Source of the DNA: Skeletonema tropicum
Lineage: Eukaryota; Bacillariophyta; Thalassiosirophyceae; Thalassiosirales; Thalassiosiraceae
Direction: 5' to 3'
Assembly: GCA_037178625.1 (NCBI GenBank)
Contig: CM074130.1
Location: forward strand, 1 to 64,000
DNA: 64,000 nucleotides
Part shown: positions 9,051 to 19,150 of the stretch, in pieces
How the letters are laid out: every line of letters starts with the position of its first letter
Numbering within the stretch: position 1 is the stretch's first letter
Translations under genes and position numbers: made by a program
The notes under the pieces: generated by a model
What the model was told of the DNA's origin: nothing
The model's database searches: none
What the model saw: only the letters and a program-made list of their open reading frames with translations

Positions 9051-10328
9051 ATGGACGATAACTACAGTAATCTCAACGAGGATGAAGAGAAGAAGATCGC
9101 CGAATGGCAGAGTATCAAGGAAAATGATCCTGATACGACGGTTTTGGAGCTATTCGGTGGTCATTACACCCAAAATAATATGACAGACGAGGAATGTGAA
9201 GAGCTTGGGCATGATATATCAAACAACACTCACTTGAAAGAATTACATCTTTACAATCGTGCCCTTAACGATCATGTGATGTCGTTTTTCTTCCGGGGAT
9301 TGATGAGGAGCGACTCAATAGAAAAAATCTATCTTAACGACAATCAATTATTAAGCGTGGTATCAGTGCGGAGCATGGTACCATTTTTACAGAATGCTAC
9401 CAATCTCAGGTATTTGGACCTCGAAGATAATGATTTACAATCGGAAGGATTTAATGTGCTGCTGAGTGCATTGAGTGAGAGCCCCATTGAAGGGCTACGT
9501 TGCACTGGCTGCGGAATTGAATCGATTGAAATTGACAGCGAACATATACCCAAAAATTTGAAGAAGTTAAGTTTAGATTGTAACAACATCAATGCTGATG
9601 GATGTCATGAATTAGCAAAATTGCTTCGGGGGGGAGATGCTACTCTAACTCATCTACATCTCGCTAACAATGAAATCGATGACGAAGGAGTGGGCATCCT
9701 TGTTGATGCCCTTCAAAAGAATACATCATTGAATTGGATGAGTCTTGAGAGGAATAATGATATATCAGAACAAGGTCAAATCATGATACTGAAGCTCGTG
9801 AATAACATCTCCAGCATCAAAGCAACTCTGCAATCAAATCACACATTGAAGTATATCTTGGTGGACCCATTATATGAATGTCATGAGATTCAGTATTATA
9901 TCGATTCAGCTACCGAGATCAACCGTGGGAAAGACAATCTAGCAGCTGCTGCTAGGGCGAAGGTGATTATGACACAGCTACATAGCGGTGTAAGAACAAA
10001 GCTGGCTGAACTACAGGGAGTAAGTCAATCGTTGTACAGCGAGATCAACCCTCTTCACTTGCCCGAAGTGATTGCATTGGTAGGTAAGAATCATGATCAG
10101 GGAGAGCTGTACGTGGCATTGAAATCATCAATAGCTGGAGTGATCTCTACAGTGAATAGGAAGCAGTGTCTACAACAGGAAAAAGCATACTACAACGCCA
10201 TTATAGCCGAGTGTAGAACCAAAGTGAAAGAGGTGGAAGCTAAAATTGCTGCAATCGAAGCAGCAGAGGGCCATACAGTGGATGTGGGGAATGAGTCTCT
10301 TCCCACCAACAAAAGACGCCGAATGTGA
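9051..10328 (+). CDS. LRR protein family member C, 425 aa, intact
   Basis: Seen: an intact frame from MDDNYSNLNEDEEKKIAEWQSIKENDPDTT. LRR units span about residues 55-290 (HLKELHLYN, SIEKIYLNDN, NLRYLDLEDNDL, KNLKKLSLDCNNI, LTHLHLANNEI, SLNWMSLERNN). The family C-terminal region (LHLPEVIALVGKNHDQGELYVALKSSIAGVIS) is followed by a coiled coil and KRRRM. An upstream in-frame ATG at 9033 also exists; 9051 matches the acidic start of the paralogues better. Promoter-proximal sequence is shared with LRR-A, including a diverged form of its hairpin, whereas the 3' flank is almost identical to that of LRR-B. That pattern suggests successive tandem duplications or gene conversion. Function unknown; soluble interaction scaffold by family logic. 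Confidence 0.8.
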   Translation: MDDNYSNLNEDEEKKIAEWQSIKENDPDTTVLELFGGHYTQNNMTDEECEELGHDISNNTHLKELHLYNRALNDHVMSFFFRGLMRSDSIEKIYLNDNQLLSVVSVRSMVPFLQNATNLRYLDLEDNDLQSEGFNVLLSALSESPIEGLRCTGCGIESIEIDSEHIPKNLKKLSLDCNNINADGCHELAKLLRGGDATLTHLHLANNEIDDEGVGILVDALQKNTSLNWMSLERNNDISEQGQIMILKLVNNISSIKATLQSNHTLKYILVDPLYECHEIQYYIDSATEINRGKDNLAAAARAKVIMTQLHSGVRTKLAELQGVSQSLYSEINPLHLPEVIALVGKNHDQGELYVALKSSIAGVISTVNRKQCLQQEKAYYNAIIAECRTKVKEVEAKIAAIEAAEGHTVDVGNESLPTNKRRRM

Positions 10329-11060
10329 GGGGGGAATTTAGATCATCGATCATTGTGTAACATGTTGTGTAACCAATTATTCCTCCCCATGATTTAGACA
10401 GCTTTTTATTACCTTTGCTCTGGGCTTTGTGATTCTCAATCCTCTTCTGCTTCTCAGTCTTAGCTTAACTCTGGGCTCTTTGTTTCGCATGCTGCCACAA
10501 ACTTATCTGACTGTGGCCAACGAACGATATCATTCTTAGCTAGATAGGTTTGTGTTACGAATCAACTCACAGTTGAAGTGAAAATGATTAAACCCCTCTC
10601 CACAGTCCCCACCACCACTTTCGTCATCTTGCTGCGAGAATCATTCCTGATATCTTCTTCATGTTCCTCTAGCTCTGTGATGTGCTGCATTGAAGAATCA
10701 AGTCAAGTGAATCATGTCGTCCTGACCTTTTATACACAGCTCTCTACGGGGAATGCCCCATGTATACCAACATCAATCACATGCCGTGCAACGCACAGCC
10801 TTTTTTGACGTATCCCTTGCCTACCCTAGAGATATGAATGTGATTATCTGCTTCTTTCCATGTGACTTTTCACGGCATAGAAAACCTCAAACAACTTCAG
10901 TACCACAGCATAGTATGTACTCGCTGCGGTGAAGGTGCGACGCGAATGGATTCCATTTTCTTGTCGATTTTGGTCAAACCACCGAAACACGAATCAAAAA
11001 TCGAGTTGAGACCTCTCGCCGGTGCGGTCATCACCTCATAATTCTCAACAGTAACAACTT
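10329..11060. other. 3' flank of LRR-C and spacer to the second lysine-tailed gene
   Basis: Carries the family 3' flank to about 10560, then AT-moderate sequence with no recognised gene or repeat. Confidence 0.45.
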
Positions 11061-11088
11061 GTCGTTGCCTCTCCAGACATCATCACAA

Positions 11089-11247
11089 GTAAGTCAACGC
11101 CTTGCCTTTGTATTGTTTTCCTCTCTCCATTATTATGCACTAACAACGTATCCTCTCGCTGCCGCTGTCCGTCCGTGCCGACTTCCTCGCTCCGCAACAA
11201 TTATCGCATCGAACCTCATTTCATCACAACGTTCTCCGCCAACTCAG
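11089..11247 (+). other. Probable 5'-UTR intron of the lysine-tailed membrane protein gene, copy 2
   Basis: Donor GTAAGT at 11089 and acceptor CTCAG ending at 11247, at positions equivalent to those in copy 1 (1692-1872). The ATG follows 17 bp after the acceptor. Confidence 0.5.
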
Positions 11248-11264
11248 AATTCTTTCTTATTATC

Positions 11265-11687
11265 ATGATTGCCATCGATAACACCAACCAAGACGTGGAG
11301 ATTGTCACCAACGTCCCTTCGTACGATGAAGGCCTCGAGCTCGAGCTCGAGGACGTAACTGAACTTTCCTTCGGCAATGACGCTGAAAATCACCGCTCCT
11401 CCAGCAGTAGCGTGTTCAACAAGCGCATCACGATGTTCCTCATCGTCGCCGCGCTTATTCTCTTGTGGTGTGTTACGGGATTCAGTGCTGCTGCAATCAG
11501 CCGCAACAACGTGGACGCCAACTTCAACAGTGTTTCTAACGCCCCCAAGGCGTCAAAAGCCCCGAAAGCAAGCAAATTCCCCGAGGCGTCCAAAACTCCT
11601 ACATCAGCTGCCCCTAAAGCGAGCAAAGCTCCCAAGGCGTCTTCATCACCAGGCTACCTTCATCTAGGCCCTCCATCTAGGCGCTAA
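11265..11687 (+). CDS. Single-pass membrane protein with KxxKxxK lysine-cluster tail, copy 2 (140 aa)
   Basis: Paralogue of the gene at 1891. Seen: an acidic N-terminal domain (1-50, with ELELEDVTEL), a basic FNKR just before one hydrophobic helix (about 56-78), then a Ser/Pro/Ala tail. Lysines are spaced by three: K95/K98/K101/K104, a Glu replacing Lys at 107, K110, then K118/K121/K124. The last residues, PPSRR, match the copy-1 end. The conserved parts are the first 12 residues, the helix position, the xNNVDANFN/GVNANLN linker, the lysine spacing and the SRR end; the acidic domain has diverged. Retention of lysine spacing despite divergence suggests selection on the tail. Proposed role as in copy 1 (silica vesicle or other acidic-surface binding), by inference. 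The start at 11265 is favoured over an in-frame ATG at 11175 because the latter lies in the probable intron. Confidence 0.7.
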   Translation: MIAIDNTNQDVEIVTNVPSYDEGLELELEDVTELSFGNDAENHRSSSSSVFNKRITMFLIVAALILLWCVTGFSAAAISRNNVDANFNSVSNAPKASKAPKASKFPEASKTPTSAAPKASKAPKASSSPGYLHLGPPSRR

Positions 11688-12980
11688 TCTACTTGGCGGT
11701 TGTCATTGTCGAGTGTAGGTTATTTGTATGTGTACGTGAGGGCGAAGCTCTCAACTCAGCTCACGGATAATAATGTTGTAAGGATAGCGTGGAGGTGAAG
11801 CTTGGAGCAACATTTGAATCCGTGTATGTTGACGAATAATGAATATTCAGATGATGGAGCAGAATTTGATTGTACTGTTGGTACTGCATTTGTAACCACA
11901 ATCTGTAATACATTAAGTGATCTCTTATCTTTTATCAGCTCGGACTCAACTTTCACAAGTATAGCTTTTACTCCAACACACTTTCTCTCTCCTTCTCCTT
12001 CTCTAGCTGTCCACGATTCTTCCTTCCACTCACACGTCATATTGATTTGATTAGAAGACTGTGATCTGATCAGTAAAGAAGCAAGTCAAGAAGTTAACCA
12101 GCCGCGTTGTCGTTGTTTGCACCTAGATCTCTTGCATTTGTAATTGCAGCATCATCTTTCAGTATGCTTACAAGATAGGATCCCTACCCCTACCCTTTCC
12201 TACACGTGTATGCAATTTGTCATCTTCATTCGTCTCAACAATAATTGAAGCAGCTGCAGCTGTCATCATATCCTTCCATCACGCCGCGGTTGTATACATT
12301 CATCTCCTGAGATGTTTCAAATCAGTCGAGATCGATAATATTGTCAGACGCAGAACACTTTAATCTCACCCTCTCTTGCCAGATTACCTAGATTGGTGGT
12401 ACGAGGACAATCAGGGACGTTTCTGTCATCCTTAGTTCCTTACCAGTACAATTCACTCGGACGACTCGAATTTTTTGTCTTTGCCTTAGCATTTCCCTGA
12501 CCTAATCTTCTGCAGAATGAGGACTAATATATTCTCCTGACCTGAATCATGAGATCCCATCGAAACAAAAAAATGATACAGCAGCCAGCCTCTCTCTCCC
12601 AGTACCAGTGTTATTCTGTTCTCTTGGAAGTACTGTCAAAACTTGATCTGGCCCTTGCACTTGCCGATTCAAACTGCCACGCCGTCATTTGAAACAGCTG
12701 ACTGAAGGCGTATGCAAGGCATGGCAAAGTAACGTTGGCAGCCTCCTACAAGATAAAGCGAGTGTAAGTATCTTCAAGAGTCTCTGTACCTTTCATTCTA
12801 TTTTGGTATTGACACGTCATCTGAGTGCCGCGCTGCTTTCACGAACGGCAAGAGCCACGCATAGCTCCCGCCGGCGGCCGGCGTGCATCGAAGATATCCA
12901 CAATGACGGGCAAGAGGTAGGCAGTATCATCTCGTCTCTACCAAAAACCATTCTATTATTCTTACAACTGCTCATCAACA
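11688..12980. other. Duplicated 3' flank, then leader region of the AP-3 delta gene
   Basis: 11688-12390 repeats 2290-3025. From about 12390 the sequence is single-copy and runs to the AP-3 delta start at 12981. No gene is recognised in the 12.4-12.98 kb stretch. Confidence 0.5.
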
Positions 12981-15900
12981 ATGGTGTTCGAAAAGACACT
13001 AAATGACTTGGTCAGTGGCATCCGCGCACACAAACGTGATACCGCTCTGTTCATCTCTCAATCGATTGCCGAAATTAAAAATGAACTGTGAGTTTATGTT
13101 TTGTGTTGTGCTTTTACGTCCGAGGCAACGATTTCCCATCTTGATCATCATTGCTGCAATAAATATGATTTGATTGGTTCACGTGTGGTTCACTAACGGC
13201 TAAAAAATCCATTTCTCTACTGACCACATTATGTTAATACATCTATCATATCCATCACAGCCAATCGCCCGATTTTTTCACCAAATCCAACGCCCTCCAA
13301 AAACTCACCTTCCTCCAAATGATGGGGTACACCATGTCCTGGGCAGCATTCGCCGCAGTCGAGGTCATGTCCTCCCCACGCTTCGCCCTCAAACGTGTCG
13401 GGTACCTCGCCGCCTGTCAGGGCTTGGATCAACCCGAAAACAGTCCCGTGGTATTACTAACTACCAACTTGTTACAAAAGGAATTACGTGGAGCCAACCT
13501 CCTCAGCGGGAGTAAAAGTGGAGAGAATATTTATCATGCCGGTCTTGCCATCAATTGTCTATCGAACATTGCCACTGAAGATTTAGGTCAGGCACTACTA
13601 CCCGAATTACTTCACATGCTCAACCATCCCTCACCGTACATTCGTAAAAAGGCATTATTGTGTCTCTACAAAGTATTTCTGAAATATCCCCAGGGACTCC
13701 GATTAAGTTATGACAAGATTAAATTATGCTTGGAGGACTCCAACCCCTCGGTTGTAAGCTGTGCCGTCAATGTCATTACCGAATTGGCCGAAAAAAATCC
13801 CAAGAATTATTTACCATTGGCACCGGCATTTTTCAAATTATTAACTAGTTCGGCCAATAATTGGATGTTGATCAAGGTAGTCAAATTGTTGGGTTCATTA
13901 GTTCCAGAGGAACCACGATTGGCACGAAAGTTATTGGACCCACTATCCGGAATGGTCAAATCAACTCATGCCAAGAGTTTATTATATGAATCTGTCCATG
14001 CCATTACCCTGTGTCTCCCCTACGTCAAAAAGGCGGATGGGTCCCAACCCGCCAATATTCCCGAGGTAGTCGAATTATGTGTCGAAACATTACGTAGCTT
14101 TGTTTCCGATTCGGATCAGAATTTAAAGTATTTGGGATTGGTCGGATTTGGTTCATTGTTGTTGAGTCAACCACGTGTATTGCATGCTCATCCAGAGTGT
14201 CGAGGATTGATATTGACATGTTTGAGTGATGAAGATGTAACCATTCGGACACGTGCATTGGGATTGTTAAAGTTCATGGCAACCAAACGAAACTTGGTCG
14301 ATTTAATCTCACAATTGTTATCCCATGTGGAGGCTGCAAGTGGAGAATATCGATGTCAATTAGTCGAAGAGATAATACGAATGTGTTCCTCCAACAAGTA
14401 CGAGTTGGTCATGGACTTTAGTTGGTATGTCGATGTATTGGTTAGTTTGGCGGGTGTGCGTGGGATTGAGAATCAGGGGGAGATGATTGCCAAGCAGTGG
14501 ATGGATGTGGCGTGGCGTGTTTTGCCCGTGAGGTGTTATGCGGTTCGAAGAAGTTTGGAGATTTTGATTTGTCGTGGACCTGGTGGAGTGGATGAGGCTG
14601 TTGTTGCTGGTATTGTTGATGCAACAACGGAGAGTGATCGGCATTTTTTGAACGAGGTGTTGCCTGCCGCGGCATGGATTGTGGGGGAATATTCTCAATT
14701 GATTCCGGATGGAGTCGACGAGGAGGGATTGAATACTACATTTGATGCTTTGTCGAAAGGTCCGTATCATGCACTGATTCAGGCATTGACTGCGCCAACC
14801 GATGCTGCGGGGATGAATCCACTTCCCTCTCCTACACAAGCGGTGTTTGTTCAAAATGCAATGAAGGTGTTTTCAGCAGCGTGCCAACGCAATGTGGAGA
14901 CTCAGAACAGTCATGGGATGGGCCTCGAAAAGTTAGTATGCTCTGACGAAGAGTTGCATGCCTGTGCTGAGACTTTGATGAAAAATTTAATCATTTACGC
15001 TGAGAGTACTGATCCAGAAGTGAAGGAACGAGCCTTCACGTCGTATCAACTTCTTTTGTCCATCGGGCTCTCTTCTTCCTCCAATTCGTTCGCTACTGCC
15101 GCGTCTACTGCTTCGACTTGCCGCAACGCCGCCGAAACGCTCACGTATCTTCTCACACCTGAACCAATGAAGCCTATTAGTGCCAAGGCACAGAAGCGAT
15201 TAGCTGCGGAAGGGCCGCCTTCACCAGTGTCTGTTCGGGACTGGGAGAAGGAAGTCGACTGGGATGTATTTTGGTTTGCAAAGGAGGAAACTCCTTGGTT
15301 CGATAGAGATGGCAATGTGAAAGGGAGTGTGGAGAATATCAGTTTTACGAAGCACTTGTCCAATTCTACCTCTGCAGAAGTGAGAGCAGAGACAGCGGGT
15401 ATTGCTCAACCAATTGCAGCTACCATGCAACCTTTCGGAGACATTTCATCTGCTGGGGCAGAACAGGTGCCGTTTGGTAGTGTGAGCAACGTGATGTCAG
15501 GAGCCAGTATTGGACAGGCACCTTCCACTTCTCATCAGAGAGTTGGAGATCCCTTCTACCTTAGTTCTAAACCCATGCCAGCTTCTGCGCTGTTAGACGG
15601 TAAAGGAGCTAGCATGGATGGAGGTACAAACGATGCAACAAATGCGGCTGCTAGTCGATTTGGAGTTCTAACCCTTGATGATAGCGGAGGAGAATCGGAA
15701 GAGGACAGCGGAAGGAAGCAAAAGAAGAAGAAAAAGAAGGCAAAGAAGATTCAAAAAGAGCAAATGGGAGTCGCAATCGCAGATAGTGATGATGAAGATG
15801 ACAATCATGCAACCCGAACAAAACGGGGAGGTATTGGCAAAGGTGATCGTGCAAAAGATTACGCCAATTTGGCTTTGGTCGACCTCACCACCCCACTCGG

Positions 15901-16312
15901 CGAGAATGACGTTATGCCAAGGAATGAACATTACGTTGTGCCAGAGCGTCCACCTGTTGAGCCTGCTGCGGTGCATCAGAAACAAAAGAAGAAAAAGAAG
16001 GACAAAGAGAAGAAGAAATCCTCTCGCAAAGAGAAGAGTCCAACTGCTACTGCTGCGGTTACGGGCGATCTATTGGGGTTTGATGGGATGGACTTCGGTG
16101 CTCCAGTTGTGGATACACCAGCTCCGCTACCGGCTGCGGCTGAACTTACTAGCAATCCTGTCACCAGTGCATTTGATGATCTGTTGGGGCTAGAGATGCC
16201 CCCATCTATCGAAGCACCTGCAGCTATCCAAAGTAGTCAAGCAGAAGAGGCGAAAGCTCGCAAAGCAGCAAAGAAGGCGTCTAAAAAAGCAAAGAAGAAG
16301 TCCAAACAATAA
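12981..16312 (+). CDS. AP3D1: AP-3 adaptor complex delta subunit (two exons, 1052 aa)
   Basis: Large subunit of the AP-3 coat adaptor, which sorts cargo from endosome or Golgi membranes to lysosome-, vacuole- or storage-type organelles. Seen: exon 1 (12981-13087) encodes MVFEKTLNDLVSGIRAHK..., ending in a split Leu codon; exon 2 (13261-16312) resumes LQSPDFFTKSNALQKLTFLQMMGYTMSWAAFAAVEVMSS. This matches the delta-adaptin N-terminus. The armadillo/HEAT trunk follows to about residue 650 with hallmark stretches YIRKKALLCLYKVFLKYP, SCAVNVITELA..NPKNYL.LAP.FFKLL, NNWMLIKVVKLLGSL.P.EPRL and LLYESVHAI. The C-terminal hinge is low-complexity, with two poly-lysine blocks, as in animal delta subunits. 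Length is close to the animal protein (about 1150). The G/C-poor trunk uses many Leu-TTA/TTG codons. Other AP-3 subunits are not in the window. Confidence 0.95.
13088..13260 (+). other. Intron of the AP-3 delta gene
   Basis: 173-bp intron with GTGAGT donor and TCACAG acceptor. Removing it joins CT to C (Leu) and restores continuous delta-adaptin similarity across the junction. The interval contains stops in the reading frame. Confidence 0.9.
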
Positions 16313-16410
16313 CTTGTGTGAATATGTATCATCAAAGAGATAGTAGCAAGGGTAAAGAAGTGCCTTTAATTAAAGAGTCAATTGGCATGCAAGTACTTAC
16401 TTGTGTAGTA

Positions 16411-16752
16411 CTCCCTCTGTCCCACAAAAAAACTAGCTTTTTGATTTAAAATTGTTAAATTTTGGTCAATTTTCGTCTAAAAAATTGCTATCGCACATCG
16501 TTGGAAAGCTTATTTCACGCCGGTTACGATTATAAGGAGGTTGGAGGTTGTTAAGCGAGTATTTTTAATGATATTGTGACAAAAGGCGTTAGAATAACCT
16601 TAAACATAACACTAATGTGAAACTGAAAGGAAACTGAAGAGGCCTCTCGGACACTTGTGTAGGAACTCACGTAGGAATAAGTACGTCAAAAAGCTAGTTT
16701 TTTGTGGGACTACGATTAACTTCAAATAGCCATTTTTTTGGGACAGAGGGAG
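16411..16752. mobile_element. Stowaway-like (Tc1/mariner-type) MITE, 342 bp, TA target duplication
   Basis: Terminal inverted repeats CTCCCTCTGTCCC/GGGACAGAGGGAG are flanked on both sides by TA (16409-16410 and 16753-16754). A second inverted pair (GTCCCACAAAAA.CTAGCTTTTT against AAAAAGCTAGTTTTTTGTGG) lies inside, at about 16419 and 16690. No coding capacity. The ends are almost identical to the Stowaway consensus of grasses. It sits about 100 bp downstream of the AP-3 delta stop codon. Confidence 0.85.
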
Positions 16753-16754
16753 TA

Positions 16755-17125
16755 GAAATTATTAAAGCTCCAATGACGAGTTCAGCTATGAACTTTGGGC
16801 CTCATATTGAACTTGAGAACCAGTGAATACATACGAACATATTCGAATGTGCTCTGAGAGCTTGAACTTGAGTGTATAAACGCACGAAAAACAACTTCAA
16901 GTGCGTGGTCGGTTGAAGCGAGTACCACAGATAGTTCTTATTGCCGTGGGTTGAACATATTAAAACCCTTTCACAGACTCACAATGAACGACCCACTTCT
17001 TACACGTAAGTACAATGTTCAAGTTGTGGCGCACAGTAGTTGAACTTCGTGAGTCGTGAGTTCAAGTTGCTGTGGCGAATCGTAGTTGAGCTTGTGGTCG
17101 TGATTGACCCTTTTTTTCTTCACTG
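16755..17125. other. Region upstream of the duplicated unknown gene
   Basis: No gene. The last about 100 bp, from TTCAAGTTGTGGCGCA at 17029, begin the tandemly duplicated segment and reappear at 19050. Confidence 0.5.
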
Positions 17126-18163
17126 ATGATGAACACCACGCACACCACCTCAATCAGTTGCACTTCCTCTTGCGCATTGCACAAACAACCACCTGTACTT
17201 GACACCAGACCAACGGAGTCTTCCAACTCGTCATCAAGTCAATACTTACTCGTAACGAGAATGGGCACGGATTCATTTTCAATCACATTATCACTCACAC
17301 TGGGGGCCGGGTGGAGTAATCGAACTAAACATCGGGCCCCATCGTCGACTGAGCAAGGCCCAACTACCATGAGAAGTACGGGCGATCTCCGACTTCTTCG
17401 CCGCTCCAAACGTAGGTCTCGGCCCGAGGGGGAGTTGGCAAGATCTGCTTCTCGCCTACCAATAGCCACTAGTTTTACTGGGAAACTTTGCACCGCATTG
17501 TCACCACACAGGCTCAGAAGAGCAACCTCGCAGACCACGGCCTCCTCGCAGAATGAGAACTGGGATGAGGACCTCCGCACATCTTCAGCTTCAGCTCCGA
17601 TCGCTGCCTCCTCGAATAAGCCGTTGAAGATTGAGCAGAGCGTAATGTTCGACAGGAAATACGGTGTCGGTGCTTGTTCAAGTAGCTCAAATTCTGTACA
17701 CTTACCTCTGAAGCCTTCGCTGAAATCAGATGCCACTCCAAGATCGAAAGTAGCTAATAAGCATGTACATTTCACCTCCATAGATAAGGAAATACGCTAC
17801 GAGGTCACTAAGGATGACATCAAGAACAGCTGGCTTGATGAAGATTTGTCGAAGGCTGTTGAGGCGGTCGGAAACGAACGTCATGACATGATTGTAAGTT
17901 TTTGCCCTACGGGGCGTTTTACTTCGTCAGACGTTGATACATCCAAGAATATGAAAGTATGCATGGTGAGAATTCAACGTCGTGGGCTAATTAACGAGAT
18001 GCTGGGGCAACGGAAGAATCTAAGACGATCGGTTTTGGTGAAACAAGCCCGTCAGAAACGGACGGGCATATTTGACGCAGAAGAGATGCGTGTGGTCGCT
18101 TCCAAACAGTCCAAGTGGAGAGTGGAACTCGCAAAGAGTATCTGGTGGTTAAGCCGAGCATGA
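17126..18163 (+). CDS. Unknown diatom-type protein with C-terminal RGL motif region, copy 1 (345 aa)
   Basis: Seen: a Ser/Thr/Arg-rich, low-complexity N-terminal half (residues 1-210), then a conserved-looking module. The module comprises KHVHFTSIDKEIRYEVTKDDIKNSWLDEDLSKAVEAVG, then VCMVRIQRRGLINEMLGQRKNLRRSVLVKQARQKRTGIFDAEEMRVVASKQSKW, ending WWLSRA. From memory this order (V-x-F with a following YT/VT-x-D/E..W segment, then RGL..., R...VL.EQ..Q...GI.D.E.IA) resembles a multicopy diatom family without assigned function; I cannot confirm it here. No membrane helix or signal peptide. A GTAAGT inside the frame (about 17894) could be a donor, but the frame stays open through it. The downstream copy is nearly identical but frameshifted, so this is the probably functional member. 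Confidence 0.6.
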   Translation: MMNTTHTTSISCTSSCALHKQPPVLDTRPTESSNSSSSQYLLVTRMGTDSFSITLSLTLGAGWSNRTKHRAPSSTEQGPTTMRSTGDLRLLRRSKRRSRPEGELARSASRLPIATSFTGKLCTALSPHRLRRATSQTTASSQNENWDEDLRTSSASAPIAASSNKPLKIEQSVMFDRKYGVGACSSSSNSVHLPLKPSLKSDATPRSKVANKHVHFTSIDKEIRYEVTKDDIKNSWLDEDLSKAVEAVGNERHDMIVSFCPTGRFTSSDVDTSKNMKVCMVRIQRRGLINEMLGQRKNLRRSVLVKQARQKRTGIFDAEEMRVVASKQSKWRVELAKSIWWLSRA

Positions 18164-18713
18164 CACTTGCTTAGTTATCCAGGTTCAAAAGAAGAGATTT
18201 TTGTAGTTGTAAATACTTTGTAAATGAAAATAGAGTGAGCTGACATTGAGATCTTCTTCCTCTCTACCCACGAGATTTGAAGTTAAAGAAGCAGCTCATA
18301 TATTATGACTCCGAGAGGAAAGATCACAGCGGCTATGCAGCTTCAACACGCTGTCATCCCGACCTTGGGCCATCATCAACTGAAGGTTGCTCATGTCACA
18401 TGTGTGAATTAGGAGTAATAAGCACTACTTAGGAGCATTCTTCTTCTTCTGATGTTTCCGACATTAAAGTTCGCAAAAGAATTCTTCCGACCGACGAATA
18501 CCGATTTATCGTACACGACAAAAGGCGAGCCCAAGCTAGCAAGATACATACTCCTAAGTACTGTATAGAAAGAGGAGTTTCGGTTGATTGATATCACTCC
18601 TACATAGAGAACTTCCGGACCTGAGGCAGAACATGCCGTTACGACAGTTAGCCTATGGAAAGAATGAGAATGACGGAGTACCGGAAGGTGAATGCCAGGG
18701 TTTCATATCATTA

Positions 18714-19036
18714 GGCGCCTCCTATTGAGCTTTGCTTCTCCCGCTTCATTTCTTCCCGTTTTGGTCACCCCAGTCTCCAAGGTGATTTTATAATGTGCAA
18801 AATATTTTTGAAAAGGATTACAGACAGACCAAGCGGGATTTTTTTGGCTGACCCACTGGGAGATTCCCGGTGGGTCAGGCGGGCAAAGCTAGGCAAGATT
18901 CCCGCCCGTTGGATTTGTTGCCATTTCTTCTCAACGCTCTCAACGGATTTGGTCTGTCCACAACAACCACATGAAAACATAAAAATAGACGTTATGAACC
19001 GTTAAGGCGGGAAATAAAAGCTCAATAGGAGGCGCC
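18714..19036. mobile_element. PIF/Harbinger-like MITE, 323 bp, TTA target duplication
   Basis: Terminal repeats GGCGCCTCCTATTGAGC/GCTCAATAGGAGGCGCC are flanked by TTA on both sides (18711-18713, 19037-19039). Pairing continues imperfectly to about 30 bp (GCTTCTCCCGC against GCGGGAAATAAAAGC). No transposase. An internal GATTCCCGG/CGGGAATC-type inverted pair lies near 18860-18905. The 3-bp TTA duplication and GGC-starting ends fit PIF/Harbinger. It lies at the junction between the two copies of the tandem duplication. Confidence 0.75.
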
Positions 19037-19150
19037 TTAATAAAAATACTCAAGTTGTGGCGCATAGTAGTTGAACTTCGTGAGTTCAAGTTGCTGTGGC
19101 GAATCGTAGTTGAGCTTGTGGTCGTGATTGACCTCTTTTTTTCTTCACTG

